Shown piece after piece: positions 1 to 8,030 of a stretch of 29,779 bases of DNA (positions are counted from its first letter, which is position 1; each line of letters begins with the position of its first letter). The notes beneath the pieces are model-generated. The model made no database searches. It was not told where the DNA came from and saw nothing but the letters and a program-made list of their open reading frames with translations. Source of the stretch: JAAAOZ01 sp964496595. GTDB taxonomy: Bacteria; Chloroflexota; Anaerolineae; B4-G1; SLSP01. Location: the NCBI GenBank assembly GCA_964496595.1, contig CAZCAI010000037.1:1-29779 (forward strand), given 5' to 3'. The translations under genes and the position numbers were made by a program.

Positions 1-971
1 ACCGTCGCCGTTGTCGTGATCACCACCGGCGTGATCGTCGGCGGGGACGCCGGGCCGCCATTCCCATTCCCGCCGCCAAACACCAAGAAGCCAAAGAGCA
101 CTATCGCCATCATCCCGGCCGGGATCAACGCCATCTGCGGGCGCTCGCGCACCGTATCGACCACCACATCGATGGGCGTCGAATGCGCGGCGGCCAATTC
201 GCGCAACAACTCGCCCGCGCTGACCGGCCGCTCGTGCGGATCCTTGTGCAACGCCGCGAGCAACGTCCGCGCCACGGCCCGGTCGAGCCGGGGATTCAAA
301 TCGCGCGGCGACGGCGGGACATCCTGCACGTGTTGACGCAATAAGACATCGTCGCGCTCGCTCTGGAAAGGCGGGCGTCCCGTCAGCATCTCGTAGATGA
401 CGATGCCCAGCGAGTAAACATCCGTCTGCGGCCCCACTGGCCGGTCGCCGGTGGCCTGCTCCGGCGACATATAGCGCGGCGTGCCTTCCGTAGTCCGCTC
501 GCCCCGCTGCCGGGTGATGCCGAAGTCGGCCAGGAGGGTGCGCCCGCTAGCGGAGACTAAGATATTCTCCGGCTTGATGTCCAGATGCACCAGGCTCTGC
601 TGGTGCATCGCATCCAAGGCCTGGGCGATGGGCGCGAGCAAGCGCACGACCTCATCGCGGGTGAAGGGGCGACCTTGCCGGCGCATCACGTCCTTGAGCG
701 AGGCATCGACATATTCCATCGCCAGGAAGATATTGCCCTCGCGCGTCTGACCCGCCTCGTAGGTCTGCCGCACATCGGGGATCTTCAACCGCGCGGAGAG
801 GCGCGCCTCGCGCTTGAACTTCTCCAGCGTCGCTTGATCGTAATCGCGCAACACCTTCAACGCCACGGGACGATCCAAACCCCGCTGTTGCGCTTTATAG
901 ACGGTAGCGTGCCGGCCGCGCCCCAGCTTTTCGATGATGCGATAGGGGCCAATTACGGAAGGGCTACTCAT
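1..971 (-). CDS. Ser/Thr protein kinase, Hanks type (C-terminus cut by window edge)
   Basis: This is a eukaryotic-like Ser/Thr kinase, about 323 residues of which are inside the window; the frame is still open at base 1. A kinase domain at about residues 8-265 has a glycine loop GRGRHATV (17-24), the VALK lysine K39, a helix-C glutamate near E55, a catalytic loop reading HLDIKPEN (129-136), DFG (149-151) and SPE (169-171). The catalytic loop has HLD where most kinases have HRD, so this is a non-RD kinase. A single membrane helix lies at about 280-298, followed by a Gly/Asn/Pro/Thr-rich outer stretch that runs off the window. The start ATG is preceded by a GGGGAGG Shine-Dalgarno at good spacing. 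The stop of the upstream FHA gene is 34 bp away, so the gene is probably the distal gene of the FHA operon. Its substrates are plausibly the neighbouring FHA proteins (inference). Confidence 0.93.
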   Translation of the reverse strand, partial: MSSPSVIGPYRIIEKLGRGRHATVYKAQQRGLDRPVALKVLRDYDQATLEKFKREARLSARLKIPDVRQTYEAGQTREGNIFLAMEYVDASLKDVMRRQGRPFTRDEVVRLLAPIAQALDAMHQQSLVHLDIKPENILVSASGRTLLADFGITRQRGERTTEGTPRYMSPEQATGDRPVGPQTDVYSLGIVIYEMLTGRPPFQSERDDVLLRQHVQDVPPSPRDLNPRLDRAVARTLLAALHKDPHERPVSAGELLRELAAAHSTPIDVVVDTVRERPQMALIPAGMMAIVLFGFLVFGGGNGNGGPASPPTITPVVITTTAT

Positions 972-1005
972 ATCTTTATCCTCCCCTTCATCCTCTCGTC
1001 AAAAA

Positions 1006-1926
1006 TCAAAATAGGTCTTGCAGCCGTGCCATCCATCCTTGGATCTTCTCCATCAACGGGCCGAGGCCCAGCGCCTCGGGATCCAAGTGGATGGGGACGG
1101 AGGTATCAACCGGAATATCCTCGTTGAAATGTATGGTTTCCTGGACATGCACGGGCACCACCAGGTCTAAGGGAATCGTCGCGCGAATGGGAATGTTGAT
1201 ATTCACCGAGCGATTCGCTACCGGGATAAAGACTTCGGTACGGACTACCTCATCGATGGTCACATTGTGCTTCACATGCACATCCAGTTTCTCATCAATC
1301 GGCACGCTCGTGGAGATAGGAATCGATTGGGAGATATCAATATCTAACGTTATACCTTCGGTTAGAGATTCGTCAACCGCGCCGCCGACTTCCGCCATAA
1401 TTTCGCCCCCCACACCGGCGACCCGGCTCAACTTGGCGACCAACACGATATTGATCACCAACGAGATCAGAGCCAGGGTGAAGCCGGCCGCCGCTAACAT
1501 CCAGAGACCTCGCTGCGACGGCGATGGAGACGAAGACGAAGATGAAGATGGAGATGAAGTATTAAGCACAGCGCCGGCTTGATCCACGCCGACGGATGCC
1601 CCCACCCCGCGCACCACGCGCAAGGCATAAGAGCCGAAAGTCGCCTGCTCTTCGAGATGTAAGGGAGCGGGCGCGTGAGCCGTGAGTCGCTGCCCGCGCA
1701 GGAGCGTCCCATTGCGCGAGCCTACATCCACCACCGTGAAAGGCGCCTCGGCTCCCGGCGGGGCCGCCTCGATGCGGAGATGGCGGCCAGAAACCGAGGG
1801 ATGATCTAAGACCACATCATTGTCGGGCTGCCGGCCAATCGAGATGGCCCCATCGCGCAACGGACGCTCATACACGCGCCCTTGCTCGGCGCGAATTTGG
1901 AGGATGTACGGCTGTTGTTGCATCAT
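1006..1926 (-). CDS. FHA-domain membrane protein with beta-rich repeat ectodomain
   Basis: This 306-residue protein begins with a cytosolic FHA domain (about 8-107) showing GR (31-32), SGRH (46-49) and NGT (72-74), the phosphothreonine-binding core. A low-complexity Ser/Pro linker (about 123-138) leads to one membrane helix (141-164). The remaining 140 residues should lie outside the membrane. They consist of alternating hydrophobic/polar segments with recurring IPI, VPI and VPV tripeptides, ending in an amphipathic helix. I recognise this as a pattern seen in hypothetical proteins but know no function for it. The first of two adjacent ATGs is chosen because a GAGGG sequence lies 7 bases upstream. 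The FHA N-terminus resembles those of the three larger genes upstream (PYILQIR versus SYVLQIR), suggesting duplication within the cluster. It probably relays kinase signals across the membrane (inference). Confidence 0.88.
   Translation of the reverse strand: MMQQQPYILQIRAEQGRVYERPLRDGAISIGRQPDNDVVLDHPSVSGRHLRIEAAPPGAEAPFTVVDVGSRNGTLLRGQRLTAHAPAPLHLEEQATFGSYALRVVRGVGASVGVDQAGAVLNTSSPSSSSSSSPSPSQRGLWMLAAAGFTLALISLVINIVLVAKLSRVAGVGGEIMAEVGGAVDESLTEGITLDIDISQSIPISTSVPIDEKLDVHVKHNVTIDEVVRTEVFIPVANRSVNINIPIRATIPLDLVVPVHVQETIHFNEDIPVDTSVPIHLDPEALGLGPLMEKIQGWMARLQDLF
1517..1559 (+). repeat. GAT/GAA/GAC trinucleotide-rich tract inside the FHA gene
   Basis: An imperfect trinucleotide array (GAC, GAA, GAT, GGA units) encodes the Ser/Pro linker on the minus strand just before the membrane helix. 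Length changes in whole triplets would alter the linker without shifting frame. Confidence 0.6.
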
Positions 1927-1983
1927 ATCATATCCCTCTATCCTTGAAAAACAACTTCCCTCTCCGGAGAACGGACCTGGCCA

Positions 1984-4608
1984 TTAATTTTTTGCGCTAC
2001 TCAAGAAATCTTTCGCGCTCTCCCGTATCGCCCGGTTCGAATCTCGCCGGGCCAACACCTGCAACCTGGCGACTGCTGATGGATAACCATTGGAAGCTAA
2101 CCACGCAACCACAGGCAAAATTGCCATGCGCTGTTTTTTGCTATCCGCATCAGCTAACGCCAGGATATGAGGCGCATAATAAGTTGACTCTTTGGCCCTG
2201 GCCATCACCTGCGCGGCCGCAGTGCGGACTCGTATATCTTCATCTTTCAGCGCAGCTAATTGATCCTGTCCTGGCATTCTACCGGTCGCATCCACAAGAA
2301 CTACCAATCCCTCATACGCGAGCAACCGCGTCACCCAATCAGAGCTATCGCGCAATTTTTTAAGCATCTGATATACCGCCTCATCCCCACGTCTGGCCAA
2401 CGCCAGCCCAATCACGGCCCGTTCCAAGGATTTGTTTCGCACTTTGAGTTCGGCCTTAACGGATTCTGGGCTATGGTCAGCAATAGTTGATAAAGCGGTG
2501 CTGTAACAGCGCAGAGCCATCACCTTGCGAACATCCAACGGCACGTTCTTTAACAGATCCGGTGTGACCGGATCATCGGTGACCATCATAGCGGCGGCGA
2601 GCTTCCCCTCATCAGCAATAGCCGACCGACCGAACAAGGTGTATCCCACACTTATAATCGAGGTTATCAACACCGCAATGGGATTGGGGTAGATAATGAA
2701 ATAGCCCACACCTGGGTCCCAACGCTTCTTCTCTTTAATAATATTCTCGCACAAAGGAGAAACGGCTTCTGCACCACAAGTGGTCGCCGCCTCTAACACG
2801 AATTGAAGGTTTTCTCCTCTTTCTTTATCATGCTTATCTGGCTTGATTTTGGGTAGAAAGTACTTCATAACCAAATCAAGGCGATTGAGTCTTATCAAGG
2901 CCCGGATGACCCAGTCCACTTGCAGGGGTTCACTCAATAATTTAGATAACCGAGGTGCAATTGACGTTTCGCCCAGTTCAATCGACGCCTCTACAACCCA
3001 CAACACCTCGATCTTAAAACCGAAGGGCCGCCCCCACTGCTTGAAAAGCTCCCCCAGCACCGGCGCAGCAGCCGGCGCTCGAAGTTGCCCTAAACGTTCA
3101 ATAGCCCGCAACTGTTGTTCCCCCGATCCTTGACGAGCCACACCGATTAAGCGCTGCACCTCTTGAGGAGAAGCTGTGGGCCGCGATACTCGCGCGCCAC
3201 AATGATAACAGAATTTGGCATCCGGCGCGTTGGCTGCCCCACATTGGTCACATAGAATGATCGAGTCTGTGGTGATGATAACTTCGGCCAGGTTAAGTTG
3301 GGCAGATTGGCGGTCGGACACATTTTTTAACCCTTTACGTTTACTGACCTCCAGCAGTTGAAACGCGGCCCCGCGAGTTTTGAGCTTTCCTAACTCATCC
3401 ATCGCGTCCAGGCGATCCTGCCTGGCAGAACTACGCGCTAACGTCTCGATCAACTGGCGCTCCTTAACCGGCGAAGCCTTCGTGATGACATGTCCACAGC
3501 GGATACAAGCATCAAAAGCGCTCGAATTTTTCGCCCCACAAGCCTCACAGAAAATCGGGGCCGGCCACGATTGAGACGCGAAATCATCAGAGCGTGACTC
3601 GCCCTCTACAACCGCCGGCGCCGGCGCTTTCCTCTCTTTCTCCTCATCAACGAGAAGCCATTGATATGATCCAATGCCGATTTTATCCCCTGGCTTGGGC
3701 CACGCCTCATTCATCACCCGCTTATCATTGAGAAATGTGCCATTGGAGCTGTGAAGATCAGTGAGACAATATCCTCCGTCTCTGCGCTCCAAGATCGCAT
3801 GATGACGACTAACTTGAGAATCCTCAAGCACAATGTCATTATCCGAAGCTCGACCCAACTTGACTTGCCGTCGCCCCTTCAAATCAAGAGGCGAAGCAAC
3901 GCGGGCAGCCTTGTCCTCACCAGGCTTAGCCAGCGCCTGCGCAGGCACCATCCCAATATGAGCACGCACCTGGATCGCCACGGATCGACCTAAATACACC
4001 ATGTCGCCATCCTGCAGCCATTGAGAAGTGATGCGCCGGCCTTGATAAAAGATCCCATTACGGCTGTCCAAATCCACAATTCTGAAGCGCCCATCACTAA
4101 ACTCAATCCGCGCGTGATGACCAGAGACGAGCGAATGTTGGATTGTCACAGCATTATCCGGCGCACGACCAATTGTCAATGAAGAATTCGCAACAGGATA
4201 TTTATCACGTTGATGATCTTTCAACACGGCGATCCCCGGATGGGGCGGCACGCTGATTTTAACTCGCCTGGATACAGCGGGCGGCGCGGGGGTTTCGGAA
4301 GTGGCAGCTCGCACGCGCAAAGAGAACGGCCCAATTTTTATCACATCGCCAGGCCGAAAGGGCGTCGGGACCTGAGGCGACATAGCCTGTCCATTGAGGC
4401 GGGCGCCGTTCCGGGAGCCAAGATCTATTGCCAGCAGCGTCTTCGCTGTAAAAGTCAATCTCGCATGATAACCAGAGATATCATCTGCCTCTAAAATGAC
4501 ATCGTTATCAGGTCGACGTCCCAGCATCACGTCCCGCTTTAGAATCGGATGTTCATCCAAAGCATAATGCCCGACCCGAATTTGCAGAACGTAAGAAGAT
4601 GGGTTCAT
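1984..4608 (-). CDS. Triple-FHA, double zinc-ribbon, HEAT-like repeat protein
   Basis: This is an 874-residue protein. Three FHA domains occupy about residues 5-102, 117-215 and 240-322, with GR motifs at 30-31, 147-148 and 252-253 and S/H motifs ISGYH, VSGHH and VSRHH. The third has an intact NGT; the first reads NGA and the second NGI. Two four-Cys zinc ribbons follow, C354/C357/C368/C371 and C453/C456/C467/C470, each with ten residues between the Cys pairs and each followed by a similar Ala/Leu helical stretch (about 381-425 and 480-525). The rest (about 525-874) is alpha-helical and HEAT-like, with a hydrophobic stretch at 634-659 that may be membrane-associated. The N-terminal 320 residues are clearly paralogous to the two ABC transporters upstream. 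There is no catalytic motif, so a scaffold or adaptor role is likely (inference). A GGTGA sequence precedes the ATG. The upstream neighbour ends 69 bp away. Confidence 0.9.
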   Translation of the reverse strand: MNPSSYVLQIRVGHYALDEHPILKRDVMLGRRPDNDVILEADDISGYHARLTFTAKTLLAIDLGSRNGARLNGQAMSPQVPTPFRPGDVIKIGPFSLRVRAATSETPAPPAVSRRVKISVPPHPGIAVLKDHQRDKYPVANSSLTIGRAPDNAVTIQHSLVSGHHARIEFSDGRFRIVDLDSRNGIFYQGRRITSQWLQDGDMVYLGRSVAIQVRAHIGMVPAQALAKPGEDKAARVASPLDLKGRRQVKLGRASDNDIVLEDSQVSRHHAILERRDGGYCLTDLHSSNGTFLNDKRVMNEAWPKPGDKIGIGSYQWLLVDEEKERKAPAPAVVEGESRSDDFASQSWPAPIFCEACGAKNSSAFDACIRCGHVITKASPVKERQLIETLARSSARQDRLDAMDELGKLKTRGAAFQLLEVSKRKGLKNVSDRQSAQLNLAEVIITTDSIILCDQCGAANAPDAKFCYHCGARVSRPTASPQEVQRLIGVARQGSGEQQLRAIERLGQLRAPAAAPVLGELFKQWGRPFGFKIEVLWVVEASIELGETSIAPRLSKLLSEPLQVDWVIRALIRLNRLDLVMKYFLPKIKPDKHDKERGENLQFVLEAATTCGAEAVSPLCENIIKEKKRWDPGVGYFIIYPNPIAVLITSIISVGYTLFGRSAIADEGKLAAAMMVTDDPVTPDLLKNVPLDVRKVMALRCYSTALSTIADHSPESVKAELKVRNKSLERAVIGLALARRGDEAVYQMLKKLRDSSDWVTRLLAYEGLVVLVDATGRMPGQDQLAALKDEDIRVRTAAAQVMARAKESTYYAPHILALADADSKKQRMAILPVVAWLASNGYPSAVARLQVLARRDSNRAIRESAKDFLSSAKN

Positions 4609-4677
4609 AAGGTAAAATCACCACATAAATTCATTGATATAAGTTACGTAGATGTAAAATCAACACCAGGGGAAAGA

Positions 4678-7600
4678 TCATATCATATCTTTCTGCTTTT
4701 GGGAGAAAACTATCAAGCCGATGAGCAACACGCTAATGCCACCCAATCCCAGCCAGCGAGGATAGATTTCTCCTTGAAAAGCGTAATCGTAATTCTGGAA
4801 TACGCGTTGCAATAGGCCCTCCGCCCCGGCGATGGCTTTTTGACGCGCCTCAGTCCACTCACCTTTCTCATCGGCCAAGTCCTCTTGATACGTTTCTATC
4901 TGCTCTTGATGCTGATCCGAGTATTCCTCTTGTTGCTCTTGAACATCCTTCATATGATTTTCGCACTGCTCCGCGCTTTGCGCCTGGCACTGCTCCACAG
5001 TTTGAGGATAAACTTCCGGCGTGGCGGTAGGTCTGGGGGTGAGCGTCGGCAAAGGCGTCGGCGTCGGCGGTTCTATGAACTCCTCATCCTCTAAAGCCGC
5101 TTGCGCATCCTCCGTGTAGAAATCCTCCCCCAAGACGCCGGGGAAATCCCGACAGGCGACAAAGATATTCGAACCCATACAATCACAACCGCGCTCTAAC
5201 TTTTGATCGTTATCCTCTTTGAGAATATCACGCCATCCGGCCTCGTCTTCGGGAGTTTCACGTTCGCGCTCGCGATGATCCCAACAATCATCTTCTACTA
5301 AGGACTGCCCCATCTCTGTAAGATTGATCAATCCCTCGACGACCCATCGGTTGCTCGTCAACGGGCTGATGATCTGATGTCCGGGTATCTCTCGCAAGGG
5401 AATCAGCGCCCCAGAAAAGATAATTTGCATCACGACAAATACGATCAACACCAGCATAGCCTGCTCCGGCCTGGGCACACTGGCGGAGATAGCCAATCCC
5501 AGTAGATAGCCGCACAGGATGCCCAAGAAGAGCGTCACATAGAGCGGGAGATAAGCCTCTGGGCCGGCCGGCAAGACATCGGGTTGCATAACCAGCAAAA
5601 TTTTAAACAGCATCAGCATGCCAGCCTGATATAAGGCCAATAAGATACCTACGGTCACTTTGGAGAGCACGTAAGGCAGGATTTTGAGATTAATGGCCCG
5701 TTCTCGTTTGTAGATTTCAATCTCTTTGACAATTTCATAAACGCTGCCCAAGGCCCCCGATAGCAGCGTGATGACCGCTGTAACAAAGAGCATCATGACG
5801 ACGCGAACCGGTTCGCCATGCACCGGGTCGAACAGCTCCGTCCCCCAGATAATGTCCATAGCCCCTAAGATGATGGGCATTAGAATCATCATCAACAAAG
5901 CTTTTTTATCCTGCATCAGAATGGTGAGATTACGCGAGAGCAAGATGCCAAATTGCCGAAGCATCGAGATGTGTTTAGATTGGGCGCCAGGCGCCGCTCG
6001 ACTGGTCGGTGGGCGAGATTGGGTCTGTTGAACAGGGGTAGGCGGCTTATTTTTCTGAAGCCGCGCCACAACATCACGCTGATACTGCTCCGAGGCCATG
6101 TAACGTTGGGCCCATTGCTGAGGCGACCCCAAAGATCCGTTTTCCAGGATCAAGTAAATATCATCGAACTCCATCTCCTTGATGCGCCGTTCTTCCTTGG
6201 TGCGGTATTGATCGAAGTAGATCAGCGCTTCCTCCGGTGATCCATAGTAAGCCAGGTACCCGCCGGCCATCAAAAAGATAACTTTATCGCAGAGCTTCAC
6301 ATTCTTAGTAGCGTGGGTGATCAACATCACCGTGCGCCCTTCGTCGGCCAAATCGCGCAGCAGGCGCATCATCTTGTATTCGGTGCCAGGATCCAAGCCG
6401 CTGGTCGGCTCATCCAAAAAGAAGAGTCGTGGCTTCGTCAACAGCTCCACACCGATCGAGACGCGCTTCTGCTGCCCCCCGGAGAGCTTCTGAACGGCCA
6501 CATCCTGCCGCGCCGTGAGATCCAGTTCCTCGATCACTTCCATCACACGCTCATGGCGCTCTTCTGGAGACGTGTCCGCGGGCATTCGTAACCGGGCTGC
6601 ATAATTCAGCGCCTCATAGATAGTCAGCTCCTTGTGAACGATATCCTTCTGAGGAACATAGCCCATATCGTTGCGGTATAAATCAAAGTTGTTATAGAGA
6701 TCGTCGCCGTTAACCAACACCACGCCGTGCGTCGCAGGCCGGAAGCCGTTGATAGCGTCCATCAAGGTCGATTTCCCTGCGCCACTCAGCCCCACCAACG
6801 CGACGAACTCTTGAGGATAGATGCTGAGATAGATGTTCTTCAATAGGTTGAGGTCTTCGCGCACCCATTTTTGAAGATCAAAAACATCGATCCGCAATCC
6901 ACTGTCCGTTAGTCTGTGAATGCCATCCTCGGCAAATAATAAGCGATATGGGCCGATGCGGATCTTATCTCCTTTGTCGGGCCATGCCTCTTTGACAACA
7001 CGCTGTTCATTGAAAAATGTCCCATTGGAACTTTTAAGATCGATGAGACAATAACGCCCTCCCATCCGCTCCAACATCGCGTGATAACGGCTGACTTGAG
7101 GATGGGCCAGGATAATGTCGTTATCGCGGGAGCGTCCAATCTTAACGATGTCCCGTCCGCGTAGGTCAAGCGCTTGGGTAGAGGGGGTGTGATGACGCTT
7201 TTCAGACGTCGGTTGTGCAGGTACAAATCCAACGTGAGCGCGGAATTGGACAAGTGCAGAACGACCTAAATATATCACCGCCCCATCCTGCAAGGTTTGC
7301 GAGTTAACGCGCTGCCCTTGGTAAAAGAGGCCGTTGCGACTACCCAAATCTACGATGCGGATGCCGTCTCCCACACGCTCAATCCGTGCATGGTAACTGG
7401 AAACTCGCGGATCTTGGATGCGCACTTCATTATCCGGCGCACGACCAACCCGCAAAGGGAACCGCTCGATGGAATATTTGAGACACCGGTGGTCCTCCCA
7501 CACTGCGATCCCTGGTCGCGCCCGCGCGCTCATCTTAATTCGCGGAGCGACAATGGGCGGGGTAGACGTCTCTTTCGAGGTAAGTCGCACCCGAATAAGG

Positions 7601-7887
7601 AATGCCCCCAACCTGATCTCATCGCCAGGCCGAAAGGGCGTCGGCGTTCTCGGGGGTACAGGACGCCCGTTTAAGTATGTCCTATTCCGAGAGCCAAGGT
7701 CTACTAGCAAAGGCGTCTCTGAAGCAAGGAGTAATTTCGCGTGATGCCCAGAGATATTGGATGCTTCCAAAACAACATCGTTATCTGGACGGCGTCCTAG
7801 TTTTAGTTCCGATTTCAAAATCGGGTGCTCGTCAGGAGCATAATGCCCGACCCGAATTTGCAGAACGTAAGAGGGAGAATTTGCCAT
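4678..7887 (-). CDS. Triple-FHA ABCG-type half-transporter (Rv1747-like), paralogue 1
   Basis: This 1069-residue ABC exporter has its ATPase before its membrane domain, as in the ABCG/White family. Three FHA domains lie at about 6-102, 117-215 and 240-320; the first has NRT in place of NGT. The ATPase (about 335-580) has Walker A GLSGAGKST (366-374), signature LSGGQ (468-472), Walker B ending FFLDEPTSG (489-497) and H525. A Thr/Pro linker (about 613-635) leads to membrane helices near 662-681, 694-714, 742-768, 780-803 and 809-830, then a sixth at 1046-1062. The loop between helices 5 and 6 is about 215 residues long, with cysteines C868, C901, C903, C912, C967 and C975, a Thr-Pro stretch and an acidic Gln/Glu coiled-coil-like segment. 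Mycobacterial Rv1747 is a two-FHA relative regulated by the kinase PknF. The substrate is unknown. It probably pairs with the paralogue at 8031-11327 or with itself. Confidence 0.95.
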   Translation of the reverse strand: MANSPSYVLQIRVGHYAPDEHPILKSELKLGRRPDNDVVLEASNISGHHAKLLLASETPLLVDLGSRNRTYLNGRPVPPRTPTPFRPGDEIRLGAFLIRVRLTSKETSTPPIVAPRIKMSARARPGIAVWEDHRCLKYSIERFPLRVGRAPDNEVRIQDPRVSSYHARIERVGDGIRIVDLGSRNGLFYQGQRVNSQTLQDGAVIYLGRSALVQFRAHVGFVPAQPTSEKRHHTPSTQALDLRGRDIVKIGRSRDNDIILAHPQVSRYHAMLERMGGRYCLIDLKSSNGTFFNEQRVVKEAWPDKGDKIRIGPYRLLFAEDGIHRLTDSGLRIDVFDLQKWVREDLNLLKNIYLSIYPQEFVALVGLSGAGKSTLMDAINGFRPATHGVVLVNGDDLYNNFDLYRNDMGYVPQKDIVHKELTIYEALNYAARLRMPADTSPEERHERVMEVIEELDLTARQDVAVQKLSGGQQKRVSIGVELLTKPRLFFLDEPTSGLDPGTEYKMMRLLRDLADEGRTVMLITHATKNVKLCDKVIFLMAGGYLAYYGSPEEALIYFDQYRTKEERRIKEMEFDDIYLILENGSLGSPQQWAQRYMASEQYQRDVVARLQKNKPPTPVQQTQSRPPTSRAAPGAQSKHISMLRQFGILLSRNLTILMQDKKALLMMILMPIILGAMDIIWGTELFDPVHGEPVRVVMMLFVTAVITLLSGALGSVYEIVKEIEIYKRERAINLKILPYVLSKVTVGILLALYQAGMLMLFKILLVMQPDVLPAGPEAYLPLYVTLFLGILCGYLLGLAISASVPRPEQAMLVLIVFVVMQIIFSGALIPLREIPGHQIISPLTSNRWVVEGLINLTEMGQSLVEDDCWDHRERERETPEDEAGWRDILKEDNDQKLERGCDCMGSNIFVACRDFPGVLGEDFYTEDAQAALEDEEFIEPPTPTPLPTLTPRPTATPEVYPQTVEQCQAQSAEQCENHMKDVQEQQEEYSDQHQEQIETYQEDLADEKGEWTEARQKAIAGAEGLLQRVFQNYDYAFQGEIYPRWLGLGGISVLLIGLIVFSQKQKDMI

Positions 7888-7961
7888 CTAAAACCTATCC
7901 TCTATCTATTGCAACCCATCGAGAATTACGATTCTCTCCAAGTCGCATTTTGGCACACACT

Positions 7962-8011
7962 ACCTTCCCGGAAGCTACAAAAACTGAGAAATCCATAGCC
8001 TCCGGGAAGGT
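7962..8011. repeat. Intercistronic inverted repeat (11-bp perfect arms)
   Basis: ACCTTCCCGGA (7962-7972) is matched by its exact reverse complement at 8001-8011, with a 28-bp spacer, in the 143-bp gap between the two ABC transporter genes. There is no T-tract on either side, so it is not a simple terminator. The arm sequence is closely related to the repeat at 14293-14329. Confidence 0.8.
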
Positions 8012-8030
8012 TCCGATATTTCAAAGCTCT

